Positions 56,230 to 64,000 of a stretch of 64,000 nucleotides of DNA are shown here, one piece after another (the first letter of the stretch is position 1; each line of letters starts with the position of its first letter). Under the pieces are notes generated by a model. That model was not told the origin of the DNA. It searched no databases and saw nothing but the letters and a program-made list of their open reading frames with translations. This stretch comes from Bradyrhizobiaceae bacterium (GTDB lineage: Bacteria; Pseudomonadota; Alphaproteobacteria; Rhizobiales; Xanthobacteraceae): contig CANKHA010000001.1 of assembly GCA_947481685.1 (NCBI GenBank), forward strand, positions 62,001 through 126,000. Reading direction: 5' to 3'. Both the position numbers and the translations under genes were made by a program.

Positions 56230-57108
56230 ATGACAGCGCTCGCAAACCATCCTTTCACCCGCATGAACGGCCTCGGCAACGAGATCGTGGTGGTGGATCT
56301 GCGCGCCTCGAAGGCGACCGTCAGCGCCGCGGAAGCGCGCGCGGCGGCGCAGCCTCCGGCGGCTTCCTACGACCAGTTGATGACACTGCATGCGCCGCGC
56401 ACGCCGGGCACCGATGCCTATGTCCGCATCTACAACAATGACGGCTCGGAAGTGGGCGCTTGCGGCAACGGGACGCGCTGCATCGCTTCGTTGTTGTTCA
56501 AGGAGACCGGCAAGAAGGCGCTGACTTTCGAAACCACGGAAGGCTTGCTGAATTGCTGGCAGGCCGACGCGTCGGGGCTCGTCACCGTCGATATGGGCAA
56601 GCCGCGTTTTGCCTGGAACGAGATTCCGCTCGCCAAGAAATTCCGCGACACCCGAGGCATCGAGTTGCAGATCGGGCCGATCGACAAGCCGATCCTGCAC
56701 ACGCCGTCGGTCGTCAGCATGGGCAATCCGCACGCGATCTTCTGGGTCGATGACGTGCAAGCCTATGACCTCGCCAAGTTTGGGCCGCTGCTGGAAAACC
56801 ACCCGATTTTCCCTGAGCGCGCCAACATCACGCTCGCGCATATCGTGTCGCGCGAACACATCGTCATGCGGACCTGGGAGCGCGGTGCGGGTCTGACGCA
56901 AGCCTGCGGTTCGGCAGCCTGCGCCACCGCGGTGGCGGCGGCGCGTCTGAAGCGGACCGACCGGAAGGTGCGGATGACAGTGCCCGGCGGCGATCTCTTC
57001 ATCGAGTGGCGCGAAAGCGACGACCATGTGCTGATGACCGGGCCGGTGGAACTGGAAATGACCGGCACGTTCGATCCCGCGCTGTTCTCACAGGTCGGCG
57101 TGGACTGA
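56230..57108 (+). CDS. dapF: Diaminopimelate epimerase
   Basis: Converts LL- to meso-diaminopimelate for lysine and peptidoglycan, without PLP, using two cysteines. Both are present: GACGNGTRC and [12 protein letters not shown]. 292 residues beginning [17 protein letters not shown]. The frame is open to 55882 but ATG 56230 (MTALANHPF) is the normal start and the extension overlaps the divergent GyrI-like gene. mtaB starts two bases after the stop. Confidence 0.96.
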   Translation: MTALANHPFTRMNGLGNEIVVVDLRASKATVSAAEARAAAQPPAASYDQLMTLHAPRTPGTDAYVRIYNNDGSEVGACGNGTRCIASLLFKETGKKALTFETTEGLLNCWQADASGLVTVDMGKPRFAWNEIPLAKKFRDTRGIELQIGPIDKPILHTPSVVSMGNPHAIFWVDDVQAYDLAKFGPLLENHPIFPERANITLAHIVSREHIVMRTWERGAGLTQACGSAACATAVAAARLKRTDRKVRMTVPGGDLFIEWRESDDHVLMTGPVELEMTGTFDPALFSQVGVD

Positions 57109-57110
57109 CC

Positions 57111-58328
57111 ATGGGCGTCGATGTCCTCACCTTCGGCTGCCGGCTCAACATCCACGAATCCGAAGTGATCCGCCGCGATGCGGCCGGGCTCGCAGACACC
57201 ACGGTGGTCAATACCTGCGCGGTGACCGGCGAAGCCGTGCGCCAGGCGCGGCAAGCCATCCGCAAGCTTCGCCGCGAACAACCCGGTACGCGCATCGTCG
57301 TCACCGGCTGCGCAGCGCAGGCCGATCCGCAAAGTTTCGCCGCGATGCCGGAAGTCGATCGCGTCATTGGCAACGAAGAGAAGCTCACGCCGCAAAGCTG
57401 GGCGCACATCGAGCGCGTTGCGGTCGGTGACATCATGGCGGCCAAACAGATCGCGCTGCCTGTGATCGACGGCATCGAAGGCCATACCCGGGCTTTCGTG
57501 CAGGTGCAGAACGGCTGCGACCACCGCTGCACCTTCTGCATCATTCCTTATGGCCGCGGAAACTCCCGTTCATTGCCTGCGAGCGATGTGGTCGATCAGG
57601 TGCGTAAGCTCGTGGCCAACGATTACCGCGAAGTGGTGCTGACCGGCGTCGATATCACCAGCTACCAATCGTCCGATGCACCGAAGCTTGGTCGATTGGT
57701 GAAGGATATTCTCAAAGCCGTTCCGGAACTGGAGCGGTTGCGGCTGTCATCGATCGACTCCGTGGAGGCCGATGCCGATCTGCTCGATGCGCTGGCCACC
57801 GAGGCGCGGCTGATGCCGCATCTGCATCTGTCGTTGCAGGCAGGCGACGATCTCATTCTCAAACGCATGAAGCGCCGCCATCTGCGTGCCGATGCCATCG
57901 CCTTCTGCAATGACGTGCGGCGGCTGCGGCCCGACGTGGTGTTCGGCGGCGATATCATCACAGGCTTCCCGACCGAGACCGAGGAGATGTTCACCCGCTC
58001 GCTCGACCTTGTCGATGAATGTGGGCTGACGCATCTGCATGTGTTTCCGTTTTCCGCGCGGCCCGGTACGCCCGCGGCCCGGATGCCGCAGCTCGACGGC
58101 GCGATCGTCAAAGCGCGGGCGAAGCGGCTGCGCGAAAAGGGCGACGCCGCGTTGCGCCGTCATCTCGATGGCGAAGTGGGCAGGCAGCGGCGCGTGCTGA
58201 CCGAAGCGGGTGGTGTCGGCCGCACCGAGCAGTTTACGCAGGTGAAGCTGTCATCGCCGGTGGCGCGCGGGAAGATGCTGGACCTCACCATCGCCGGTCA
58301 CGACGGCCGCCAGCTCATTGCGGCTTAG
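57111..58328 (+). CDS. mtaB: tRNA t6A37 methylthiotransferase MtaB
   Basis: Radical-SAM enzyme that adds a methylthio group to t6A37, giving ms2t6A. 405 residues: the N-terminal auxiliary-cluster cysteines (FGCRLN, NTCAV, TGCAAQ), the radical-SAM motif GCDHRCTFCIIPYGRG, and a C-terminal TRAM-like segment. It acts on the same nucleoside that TsaE (14.7-16.3 kb) helps make. ATG 57111 is two bases after the dapF stop, consistent with an operon. Confidence 0.95.
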   Translation: MGVDVLTFGCRLNIHESEVIRRDAAGLADTTVVNTCAVTGEAVRQARQAIRKLRREQPGTRIVVTGCAAQADPQSFAAMPEVDRVIGNEEKLTPQSWAHIERVAVGDIMAAKQIALPVIDGIEGHTRAFVQVQNGCDHRCTFCIIPYGRGNSRSLPASDVVDQVRKLVANDYREVVLTGVDITSYQSSDAPKLGRLVKDILKAVPELERLRLSSIDSVEADADLLDALATEARLMPHLHLSLQAGDDLILKRMKRRHLRADAIAFCNDVRRLRPDVVFGGDIITGFPTETEEMFTRSLDLVDECGLTHLHVFPFSARPGTPAARMPQLDGAIVKARAKRLREKGDAALRRHLDGEVGRQRRVLTEAGGVGRTEQFTQVKLSSPVARGKMLDLTIAGHDGRQLIAA

Positions 58329-58334
58329 CGATCC

Positions 58335-58383
58335 GTCGCCCTTCGAGGCTCGGCTACTTTGTAGCCTCGCACCTCAGGGTGAC
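58335..58383. repeat. Dispersed CTTCGAGGC/CCTCAGGGTGA palindrome, copy 2
   Basis: Outer arms GTCGCCCT (58335-58342) and AGGGTGAC (58376-58383) pair with one G-U, and inner CGAGGCT (58344-58350) and AGCCTCG (58363-58369) or GGCTAC (58352-58357) and GTAGCC (58361-58366) form the stem. It is a divergent relative of 25898-25934. It lies between the convergent mtaB and RluA-family genes, where it may act as a transcript end. Confidence 0.7.
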
Positions 58384-59084
58384 GGAGATGAAAAGCGCGG
58401 ATCAATTTCTTGCCATCCGCAGGCCATCAATCTCTCACGCATATGCTGTGGCACCAGGGCTGTCGTTACGACCGGCGGCTTGTTCTTGGAAATCGGCACC
58501 ACGATCTCGCGCGAGTGGAGGTGCAGCGTCACACTGCCGTCGCGCGCCGCGCCGCCATAAATATTGTCGCCGACAATCGGCCACCCGCTCTCGGCGGCAT
58601 GGACGCGCAACTGATGCGTGCGGCCGGTGACAGGCCCCATCGCGAGCCAGGTAATCCCGTCGCCGCGCCCCATCACTTTCCAGTTCGTCACCGCAGGCTG
58701 GCCTTCCGGGTCGGGCTTCATCCACCAGCCGCGCGTTTCGTCGCGCTTGCCGAGCGGAATGTCGATGCTGCCCTCGTCATCGGCGGGCCCGCCCTGCACA
58801 ACAGCCCAGTAGGTTTTGCCGACCTTGCCGTTCTTGAACATCTTGCCCAGCGCCGCCAGCGCCTTGCGGTGGCGGCCGAGCACCAGACAACCGGAGGTAT
58901 CGCGGTCGAGCCGGTGGGCGAGCGAGGGCGCGCGCGGCAACCCAAAGCGCAGCGCGTCGAAATGATCTTCCAGGCTTTCGCCGCCCTTCGGCCCGCGATG
59001 CACCGCCATGCCGGCCGGCTTATCGATCACCAGCATCAGCCCGTCGCGGTAGAGGAGCCGCGCTACCATCTCTTCCGGTGTCAT
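58374..59084 (-). CDS. RluA-family pseudouridine synthase
   Basis: RNA pseudouridine synthase of 236 residues without an S4 domain. The catalytic motif HRLDRDTSGCLVLGR (Asp) is intact; MVIDKPAGMAVHRG precedes it and GRTHQLRVH and VGDNIYGG follow. The exact RNA target (tRNA position 32 or 23S rRNA) cannot be decided. ATG 59084 (MTPEEMVARLL) is used; a TTG nine codons upstream abuts the divergent ftsY start. Confidence 0.9.
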   Translation of the reverse strand: MTPEEMVARLLYRDGLMLVIDKPAGMAVHRGPKGGESLEDHFDALRFGLPRAPSLAHRLDRDTSGCLVLGRHRKALAALGKMFKNGKVGKTYWAVVQGGPADDEGSIDIPLGKRDETRGWWMKPDPEGQPAVTNWKVMGRGDGITWLAMGPVTGRTHQLRVHAAESGWPIVGDNIYGGAARDGSVTLHLHSREIVVPISKNKPPVVTTALVPQHMRERLMACGWQEIDPRFSSPSP

Positions 59085-59110
59085 GCGGAAACCGCTATCA
59101 TGGGCGCCCA

Positions 59111-60043
59111 ATGAGTGACAGCACGCAGAAACAATCCTGGTGGCAGCGCCTGAGCGGCGGGCTCAAGCGTACCTCGTCGTCCATCGGCACGGCGATCTCA
59201 GATCTCGTCACCAAGCGCAAGCTCGACGCCGCGATGGTCGAGGAGCTGGAAGAGGCGCTGATCCGGGCCGACCTCGGCGTCGATGTGGCGGCGAAGATTG
59301 CGGCGGCGATTGGCGTGGGGCGTTACGACAAGACAATCTCTGCGGACGAAGTGAAGAGCATCGTCGCTGCGGAAGTCGAAAAGGTCATGGCGCCGGTGGC
59401 CAAACCACTCGCCATCGAAGGCGCCAGGCCGTTCGTCGTTCTCGTCTCCGGCGTGAACGGCTCCGGCAAGACCACGACCATCGGCAAGATGGCGGCCCTA
59501 TTCAAAGCCGATGGCCACAAGGTGATGCTGGCGGCGGGTGACACCTTCCGCGCGGCAGCCATCGATCAGCTCAAGATCTGGGGCCAGCGCACCGGTGCGC
59601 CGGTGATCGCCAGCACGTCCGGCTCCGACGCGGCGAGTCTTGCGTTTGAAGCGCTGACGGCTGCGAAGGCGCAGGACATGGATGTCCTGCTGGTCGATAC
59701 CGCCGGCCGGTTGCAGAACAAGACTGGCCTGATGGAAGAGCTCGAGAAGATCGTTCGCGTGATGAAGAAGGTCGATCCCACGGCGCCCCATGCGGTGCTG
59801 CTCGTGCTCGATGCCACCGTCGGTCAGAACGCATTGTCGCAGGTGGAGATTTTCCAGAAGGTCGCGGGCGTCACAGGCCTGGTCATGACAAAGCTCGATG
59901 GCACCGCGCGCGGCGGCATTCTGGTTGCGATTGCCGCGCGGTTCGGCTTGCCCGTGCATTTCATCGGCATAGGAGAGGGCGTGGACGATCTTGCACCCTT
60001 CACTGCCCGGGATTTTGCGCGCGCTATTGCCGGGATGGAATGA
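59111..60043 (+). CDS. ftsY: Signal recognition particle receptor FtsY
   Basis: Membrane-associated GTPase that receives the Ffh-ribosome complex. 310 residues: N-domain, then GVNGSGKTTTIGKMA (P-loop), DTAGRLQNKTGLMEEL and TKLDGTARGG. The N-terminal acidic A-domain of E. coli FtsY is absent, leaving a short MSDSTQKQSWWQRL amphipathic start, as usual in alphaproteobacteria. ATG 59111 is chosen by that start. yciB follows by 31 bases. Confidence 0.96.
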   Translation: MSDSTQKQSWWQRLSGGLKRTSSSIGTAISDLVTKRKLDAAMVEELEEALIRADLGVDVAAKIAAAIGVGRYDKTISADEVKSIVAAEVEKVMAPVAKPLAIEGARPFVVLVSGVNGSGKTTTIGKMAALFKADGHKVMLAAGDTFRAAAIDQLKIWGQRTGAPVIASTSGSDAASLAFEALTAAKAQDMDVLLVDTAGRLQNKTGLMEELEKIVRVMKKVDPTAPHAVLLVLDATVGQNALSQVEIFQKVAGVTGLVMTKLDGTARGGILVAIAARFGLPVHFIGIGEGVDDLAPFTARDFARAIAGME

Positions 60044-60074
60044 CAATCGCCATCGCGCGCGTTGGACAGGACCC

Positions 60075-60641
60075 ATGACCGAAAAAGCCCATCTCAATCC
60101 GATGCTCAAGCTTGTGCTCGATCTCGGGCCGCTGGTTTTGTTTTTCCTGGCGAATGCCAAATTCGGGATTTTCTACGCCACCGGCATTTTCATGGCGGCC
60201 GTGCTGGTCGCGCTGGTGGTGTCTTACATCCTGATCCGTCGCCTGCCGGTGATGACAGTCGTCACCGCGGTGATTGTCGGGGTTTTCGGCGGGCTCACAA
60301 TCTGGCTGGCCGATGAGACCTTCATCAAGCTAAAGCCGACGATCATCTATGTGTTGTTCTCTGTGCTGCTGTTCGGCGGGCTTGCGCTACGCAAGCCTCT
60401 GCTGGAGATCGTGTTCGACCAGATGTTTCATCTGACCGAAGAAGGCTGGCGCAAGCTGACAATCCGCTGGGCGATATTTTTTCTGGTGCTTGCGGTGCTG
60501 AACGAGATCGTCTGGCGCAATTTCTCCACCGACACCTGGGTTTCGTTCAAGGTGTTCGGCGCGTTGCCGCTCACCTTCCTGTTCGCGATGGCGCAAGTGC
60601 CGCTGCTGAACAAATACGCGCCGCCGGAAACCAAGGACTAG
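60075..60641 (+). CDS. yciB: Septation protein A (YciB/IspZ family)
   Basis: Inner-membrane protein of 188 residues with five to six hydrophobic helices. LDLGPLVLFFLANAKFGIFYATG, LADETFIKLKPTIIYVLF, WAIFFLVLAVLNEIVWRNF and DTWVSFKVFGALPLTFLFA are diagnostic for YciB. It is linked to cell envelope and septum function. ATG 60075 follows the ftsY stop by 31 bases, and a dispersed repeat starts at its stop. Confidence 0.94.
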   Translation: MTEKAHLNPMLKLVLDLGPLVLFFLANAKFGIFYATGIFMAAVLVALVVSYILIRRLPVMTVVTAVIVGVFGGLTIWLADETFIKLKPTIIYVLFSVLLFGGLALRKPLLEIVFDQMFHLTEEGWRKLTIRWAIFFLVLAVLNEIVWRNFSTDTWVSFKVFGALPLTFLFAMAQVPLLNKYAPPETKD

Positions 60642-60689
60642 CGCTTGATCGGGCGAAGTGGGAACCGGTTCGCCGACAAGATCATGCGC
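60641..60689. repeat. Dispersed palindromic repeat, copy E
   Basis: GCGCTTGATC (60641-60650) and GATCATGCGC (60680-60689) pair at nine of ten positions around GGCGAAGTGGGAACCGGTTC. It starts at the yciB stop and ends six bases before the convergent ccmG stop, filling the gap between the two genes. Confidence 0.85.
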
Positions 60690-60694
60690 CACGT

Positions 60695-61276
60695 CTAGCG
60701 CGCCAAGGCCTTCTCGATCGCGGGCTTCAGTTCGGTCTCGATATTTTCCGGTGCGATCGGTCCGATCAGTTTGTAAGCGATCTTGCCGTCGCGACCGACG
60801 ATGAACGTCTCCGGCACGCCATAGACACCCCATTCGATCGAAGCGCGGCCATTGGTGTCGGCTCCGGCAGCGACGAACGGGTTGCCGTAACGGCCGAGGA
60901 AGCGGCGTGCGTTTTCCGGCTGGTCCTTGTAATCGATGCCGACAATCTGGATGCGCTTGTCCTGCGCGAGTCGATGCAGCAGCGGCGCTTCGTCATGGCA
61001 GGGCACGCACCAGGAGGCCCAGACATTCACCAGTGTGACCTGTCCGGAAAAAAGCGCGGGCGCGATACCGGGCAGCGGCTTGCCGTCGCGCTCCAGTCCT
61101 TCCACCGGCGGCAACACAGTTTCCGGCGCGGGGCGTCCGATCAAAACCGACGGCACGCGGGATTTATCGCCGCCCAGCTGCATATAAAACAGCATGGCCA
61201 GCGCAAGAAACAGCGCGAGCGGCAGGAAAACGATCAGCCTTCGCCGCGGACGTTCATTCTTTTCGAGAGAGCTCAT
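60695..61276 (-). CDS. ccmG: Cytochrome c biogenesis thiol-disulphide oxidoreductase (CcmG/DsbE)
   Basis: Periplasmic, membrane-anchored thioredoxin that keeps apocytochrome c haem-site cysteines reduced. 193 residues: an N-terminal anchor (LIVFLPLALFLALAMLFYM), then the active site WASWCVPCHDEAP and GVYGVPETFIV (cis-Pro). It is the last gene of ccmABCDG, overlapping ccmD by four bases. Confidence 0.94.
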   Translation of the reverse strand: MSSLEKNERPRRRLIVFLPLALFLALAMLFYMQLGGDKSRVPSVLIGRPAPETVLPPVEGLERDGKPLPGIAPALFSGQVTLVNVWASWCVPCHDEAPLLHRLAQDKRIQIVGIDYKDQPENARRFLGRYGNPFVAAGADTNGRASIEWGVYGVPETFIVGRDGKIAYKLIGPIAPENIETELKPAIEKALAR

Positions 61277-61455
61277 GGAGATGCGGGCGCCGGCCGGTCG
61301 GACGAGCGCCGCTTGATGCCAAGCGCCTCCAGCTCTGCGAGCTTGTGCGTCTGCGCGCGATAATCGAACGCCACCCAGGCAATCAATCCGCCAAGCACGA
61401 CAAGCGCTGCTGCGTAAGCCGTAACGATGAAAGCGGCGTGCGGTCCGAGGTCCAT
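61273..61455 (-). CDS. ccmD: Haem exporter protein CcmD
   Basis: A 60-residue single-span membrane protein of the CcmABCD haem-handling complex. MDLGPHAAFIVTAYAAALVV starts the helix and RAQTHKLAELEALGIKRRS is the typical basic C-terminus. It lies four bases after ccmC and overlaps ccmG by four bases. Confidence 0.9.
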   Translation of the reverse strand: MDLGPHAAFIVTAYAAALVVLGGLIAWVAFDYRAQTHKLAELEALGIKRRSSDRPAPASP

Positions 61456-61459
61456 GACG

Positions 61460-62251
61460 CTACTCCCCCGCCTTTTGCGCTTGCATCAGTTGCAGCGTGC
61501 GCACGCGCCTGCGCAAAATTTCGTTGCGCATGGCGGCGAGATGCAATGTGAGAAACAGAAGTGTGAATGCTAGGGCGACCACGGCAAGCGGCACGAGAAT
61601 GGCCGGATGAATGCTTGGGCCACCGAGCCGGAACACCGAAGCCGGTTGGTGCAGCGTGTTCCACCAATCGACAGAGAATTTGATGATCGGGATGTTGATC
61701 GCGCCGACAAGTGTCAGGATTGCCGCCGCGCGCGCGGCGCGCGAGGGATCCTCAACCGTGCGCCACAGCGCGATCACGCCGAGATAGAGCAGAAACAGGA
61801 TCAGCACGGACGTGAGGCGTGCGTCCCAGACCCAATAGGTGCCCCACATCGGGCGGCCCCAGAGCGATCCGGTGACAAGACAGAGAAAAGTGAAAGCCGT
61901 GCCAATTGGGGCCGCGGTTTTGCCCGCAACGTCCGCAAGCGGATGCCGCCAGATCAGCGTGCCGAGCGCAGCGATGCTCATCAGACCCCAGCAGAACATG
62001 CCAAGCCATGCCGACGGCACATGCAGGAACATGATTTTGACCGTAGCGCCTTGCTGATAGTCGTCCGGCGCGACGAAGATTGCCTGGTTGATCCCAAGCG
62101 CGAACGTGAGCGCCGTCGCCGCGGCGAGCCACGGCAGAATCGGGTTCACAAGGGCGAGAAAGCGCGACGGATTGGCGAGGTTGGTGATGGCCATCGACCG
62201 TTTTTTAGGGCCGGGCGCTTCCGGGCGCAATGCGGTGTCTTTCATCGTCAT
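61460..62251 (-). CDS. ccmC: Haem exporter protein CcmC
   Basis: Membrane protein that attaches haem to the chaperone CcmE. 263 residues with six hydrophobic helices and the tryptophan-rich WWD region (LWGRPMWGTYWVWDARLTS) plus HVPSAWLG. ATG 62251 is used; two further Met codons lie within the first twenty residues. It starts 14 bases after the ccmB stop. ccmE, ccmF and ccmH are not in the window. Confidence 0.95.
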   Translation of the reverse strand: MTMKDTALRPEAPGPKKRSMAITNLANPSRFLALVNPILPWLAAATALTFALGINQAIFVAPDDYQQGATVKIMFLHVPSAWLGMFCWGLMSIAALGTLIWRHPLADVAGKTAAPIGTAFTFLCLVTGSLWGRPMWGTYWVWDARLTSVLILFLLYLGVIALWRTVEDPSRAARAAAILTLVGAINIPIIKFSVDWWNTLHQPASVFRLGGPSIHPAILVPLAVVALAFTLLFLTLHLAAMRNEILRRRVRTLQLMQAQKAGE

Positions 62252-62265
62252 GGATTGAGCCGATC

Positions 62266-62931
62266 CTAGTCCGCATTTTTCAAGGCCGCCGCCGCTGCGA
62301 CAGGCCCCACGACCAGACTCATCAGCGACAGCGCGCAGAGGATCGTGAATGGAGTTCCAAAAGGCACGGGCCCGGCGAGCGCAGCATGCGTTGCCGCCAC
62401 GCCGAAGATGAGCACGGGAATGGTCAGTGGCAAGATCAGCACCGGCACCAGCAATCCTCCGCGCCGCAATGCCGCGGCAAGTGCGGCCCCAATCAATCCG
62501 AGAAAGGTCAGAGCCGGTGTTCCCACCAGGAGAGTGAGCGCTACGGCGCCCATCGATGACAAGTCGATGTTGAAGAAAATGCCCAACAATGGCGCGGCTA
62601 TGACCAGCGGCAATCCGGCCGTGAGCCAGTGCGCCAGCGCCTTGGCGACGATCGCCAGTTGCAGCGGCGTGCGTCCTATCAGGATAAGGTCGAGCGAGCC
62701 ATCTTCGCGGTCATCGGCGAACAGCTGATCGAGCGTGAGCAAGCTTGCCAGCAGCGCACCGAGCCACAGGATTGCAGGGCCGATCCGCTGCAGCAATCCA
62801 CTGTCCGGACCGACAGCGAAGGGAACCAGCGCCACCACGATGAGAAAGAACAGGACGCCCATCCAGGCGCCGCCGCCGACGCGGATCGCGAGGCGCACAT
62901 CCCGCAGAAAAATGGCAGCGAGCGCGTTCAT
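62266..62931 (-). CDS. ccmB: Haem exporter protein CcmB
   Basis: Membrane subunit of the CcmAB transporter that releases holo-CcmE. 221 residues, six hydrophobic helices, with [22 protein letters not shown] and [20 protein letters not shown] typical of CcmB. It overlaps the ccmA stop by four bases. Confidence 0.94.
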   Translation of the reverse strand: MNALAAIFLRDVRLAIRVGGGAWMGVLFFLIVVALVPFAVGPDSGLLQRIGPAILWLGALLASLLTLDQLFADDREDGSLDLILIGRTPLQLAIVAKALAHWLTAGLPLVIAAPLLGIFFNIDLSSMGAVALTLLVGTPALTFLGLIGAALAAALRRGGLLVPVLILPLTIPVLIFGVAATHAALAGPVPFGTPFTILCALSLMSLVVGPVAAAAALKNAD

Positions 62932-63536
62932 GGCGCCGCTCCGAGATTCAATTCCTGCGCGCTGGGAAGCCCGATCGGGCCATGCACGGCCGCGAGAATC
63001 AAACCTCCGCGCGCGAGATGGGCGTGCATGACGTCGGCGAGGCGGCCCTGGCCTTCGGCGTCAAGCGCCGCAGTGGGTTCATCCAGCAGCCACAGCGGAC
63101 GATGCACGGTGAGGAGGCGGGCCAGCGACAATCGGCGTCTTTGTCCTGCGGAAAGATAGGCTGCGGGCAGGTCGGCGAGATCCTGCAGTCCGACCCGTTC
63201 GAGGGCGAGCGCCGGCGGGTTTTCAGTGGGCCCAAGATAGGCGCTCCAGAACCGGAGATTTTCGCCCACCGTCAGGGAAGGCTTCAGCGCATCCTGATGG
63301 CCGAGATAATGCGCTTGCTCTCCGACGGGCAGGTCCATGTCGCCGCCTTCGAGGGCGATCCGCCCGGTTTCGGGGCTCAAAAGCCCTGCGATCATCCGCA
63401 ACAGGGACGATTTTCCGCTGCCGTTGCGGCCCGTGACCGTCATGGCCTCGCCTCCGGCCAAGGAAAAGCTGAGGCCGGAGAACAGCTCCCGGCCGCCCCG
63501 CCGGCAGGTCAGATCAGCCGCGGCAAGCCGCATCAT
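62928..63536 (-). CDS. ccmA: Haem exporter ATP-binding protein CcmA
   Basis: ABC ATPase of 202 residues. Walker A is [17 protein letters not shown], the signature [15 protein letters not shown], and Walker [13 protein letters not shown]. It leads the ccmABCDG operon, whose promoter should lie in 63537-63700. It diverges from acnA. Confidence 0.95.
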   Translation of the reverse strand: MMRLAAADLTCRRGGRELFSGLSFSLAGGEAMTVTGRNGSGKSSLLRMIAGLLSPETGRIALEGGDMDLPVGEQAHYLGHQDALKPSLTVGENLRFWSAYLGPTENPPALALERVGLQDLADLPAAYLSAGQRRRLSLARLLTVHRPLWLLDEPTAALDAEGQGRLADVMHAHLARGGLILAAVHGPIGLPSAQELNLGAAP

Positions 63537-63724
63537 TCAGCGCCTGTTTTCAAGGGGTTGAGCCACACGACCCGGCCATTCGGGCCTCATGGAAACGGCG
63601 AGGACAGCCTGCATCTTTGTGATGAACAGCCTTGCAGTGGCGGAACATTCGAAAAGTTCTTATAAGCCGCAAATCATGCGACAGTGGGCTGAAATTCTAC
63701 GCCAAACGCCCCAAAGTGGGTTGT

Positions 63725-63740
63725 TGGTATCTTAATACCA
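63725..63740. promoter_or_regulatory. Inverted repeat upstream of acnA
   Basis: TGGTAT (63725-63730) and ATACCA (63735-63740) are separated by CTTA, 47 bases before the acnA start, in the 250-base gap between the divergent ccmA and acnA genes. It could be an operator or overlap the acnA promoter. It does not match the Irr or RirA consensus as I recall them. The rest of the gap holds no gene. Confidence 0.4.
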
Positions 63741-63786
63741 TGACTTTTTCCTGCCGTTCAGGCCGATAGGGATGGGAATAGCCGTT

Positions 63787-64000
63787 ATGACATCGCTCGA
63801 CAGTTTTAAGTGCCTCAAGACTTTGAAGGTCGGCTCCAAGACCTATGCCTATTACAGCCTTCCCGCAGCCGAGAAGAATGGCCTGAAGGGAATTTCCCGC
63901 CTGCCTTACTCGATGAAAGTTCTGCTGGAGAATTTGCTCCGCAACGAGGACGGCCGCACGGTCAAGAAGGAAGACATCCAGGCCATCGCGCACTGGCTGA
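63787..64000 (+). CDS. acnA: Aconitate hydratase, 5' end only
   Basis: The first 71 residues of an aconitase A-type enzyme that isomerises citrate to isocitrate. MTSLDSFKCLKTLKVGSKTY, YYSLPAAEKNGL, SRLPYSMKVLLENLLRNEDG and VKKEDIQAIAHWL are the standard N-terminus of alphaproteobacterial AcnA. The window ends before the iron-sulphur and active-site residues. ATG 63787 is the start. Confidence 0.92.
   Translation, partial: MTSLDSFKCLKTLKVGSKTYAYYSLPAAEKNGLKGISRLPYSMKVLLENLLRNEDGRTVKKEDIQAIAHWL

Noticed and set aside
60695-63536. ccmABCDG as an unusual system
   Set aside because: Gene content, order and overlaps are the ordinary System I haem-handling operon of alphaproteobacteria.

Overview
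The window is a chromosomal segment of an alphaproteobacterium, most likely order Hyphomicrobiales (Rhizobiales), near Xanthobacteraceae/Nitrobacteraceae. This rests on high GC, the gene orders sppA-ihfB-lapA-trpFBA-accD-folC and ffh-rpsP-rimM-trmD-rplS-leuC, a TsaE/kinase fusion beside a MurU-type transferase, a DivL-type kinase, a ribbon-helix-helix/CoaBC fusion, and short dispersed palindromes of a kind I know from this order. Lineage is inferred from content, not from a tree.

Layout. 1-7.0 kb (+): 3' end of sppA, ihfB, lapA-like gene, trpFBA (overlapping), accD, folC. 7.0-24.2 kb (-): trxA, addA, addB, a MurU-like nucleotidyltransferase, a TsaE-AmgK-like fusion, a DivL-like kinase with Tyr for the phospho-acceptor His, cysK, dut, coaBC, ubiB, ubiE. 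24.3-31.0 kb (+): mutM, a lipoprotein, then a TetR-controlled efflux operon (TetR, membrane fusion protein, RND pump). 31.0-39.2 kb is the accessory part: a LysR regulator, a tripartite tricarboxylate transporter (tctCBA), an HpcH/HpaI aldolase, an ornithine-cyclodeaminase-family enzyme, a 4,5-dihydroxyphthalate-decarboxylase-family protein and, convergent, an isocitrate-lyase/PEP-mutase-family enzyme. This looks like an uptake and breakdown module for an unidentified carboxylate and is the best candidate for undescribed biology. 39.2-50.5 kb returns to housekeeping: NDH-2, leuB, asd, leuD, leuC, interspersed with small exported, membrane and metalloprotein genes and most copies of the dispersed repeat. 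50.1-53.8 kb (-): ffh-rpsP-rimM-trmD-rplS. 54-64 kb: ceramidase-family membrane protein, two exported proteins, dapF-mtaB, an RluA-family synthase, ftsY-yciB, ccmABCDG, and the 5' end of acnA.

Functional links: tryptophan, leucine and aspartate-family (asd, dapF) synthesis; AddAB break repair; tRNA position-37 modification (tsaE, trmD, mtaB); co-translational targeting (ffh, ftsY); ubiquinone synthesis with NDH-2 and cytochrome c maturation. No tRNA, rRNA, CRISPR array, prophage or insertion sequence was recognised. Two dispersed palindromic repeat families (five copies and two copies) plus a separate hairpin element occupy several intergenic spaces.
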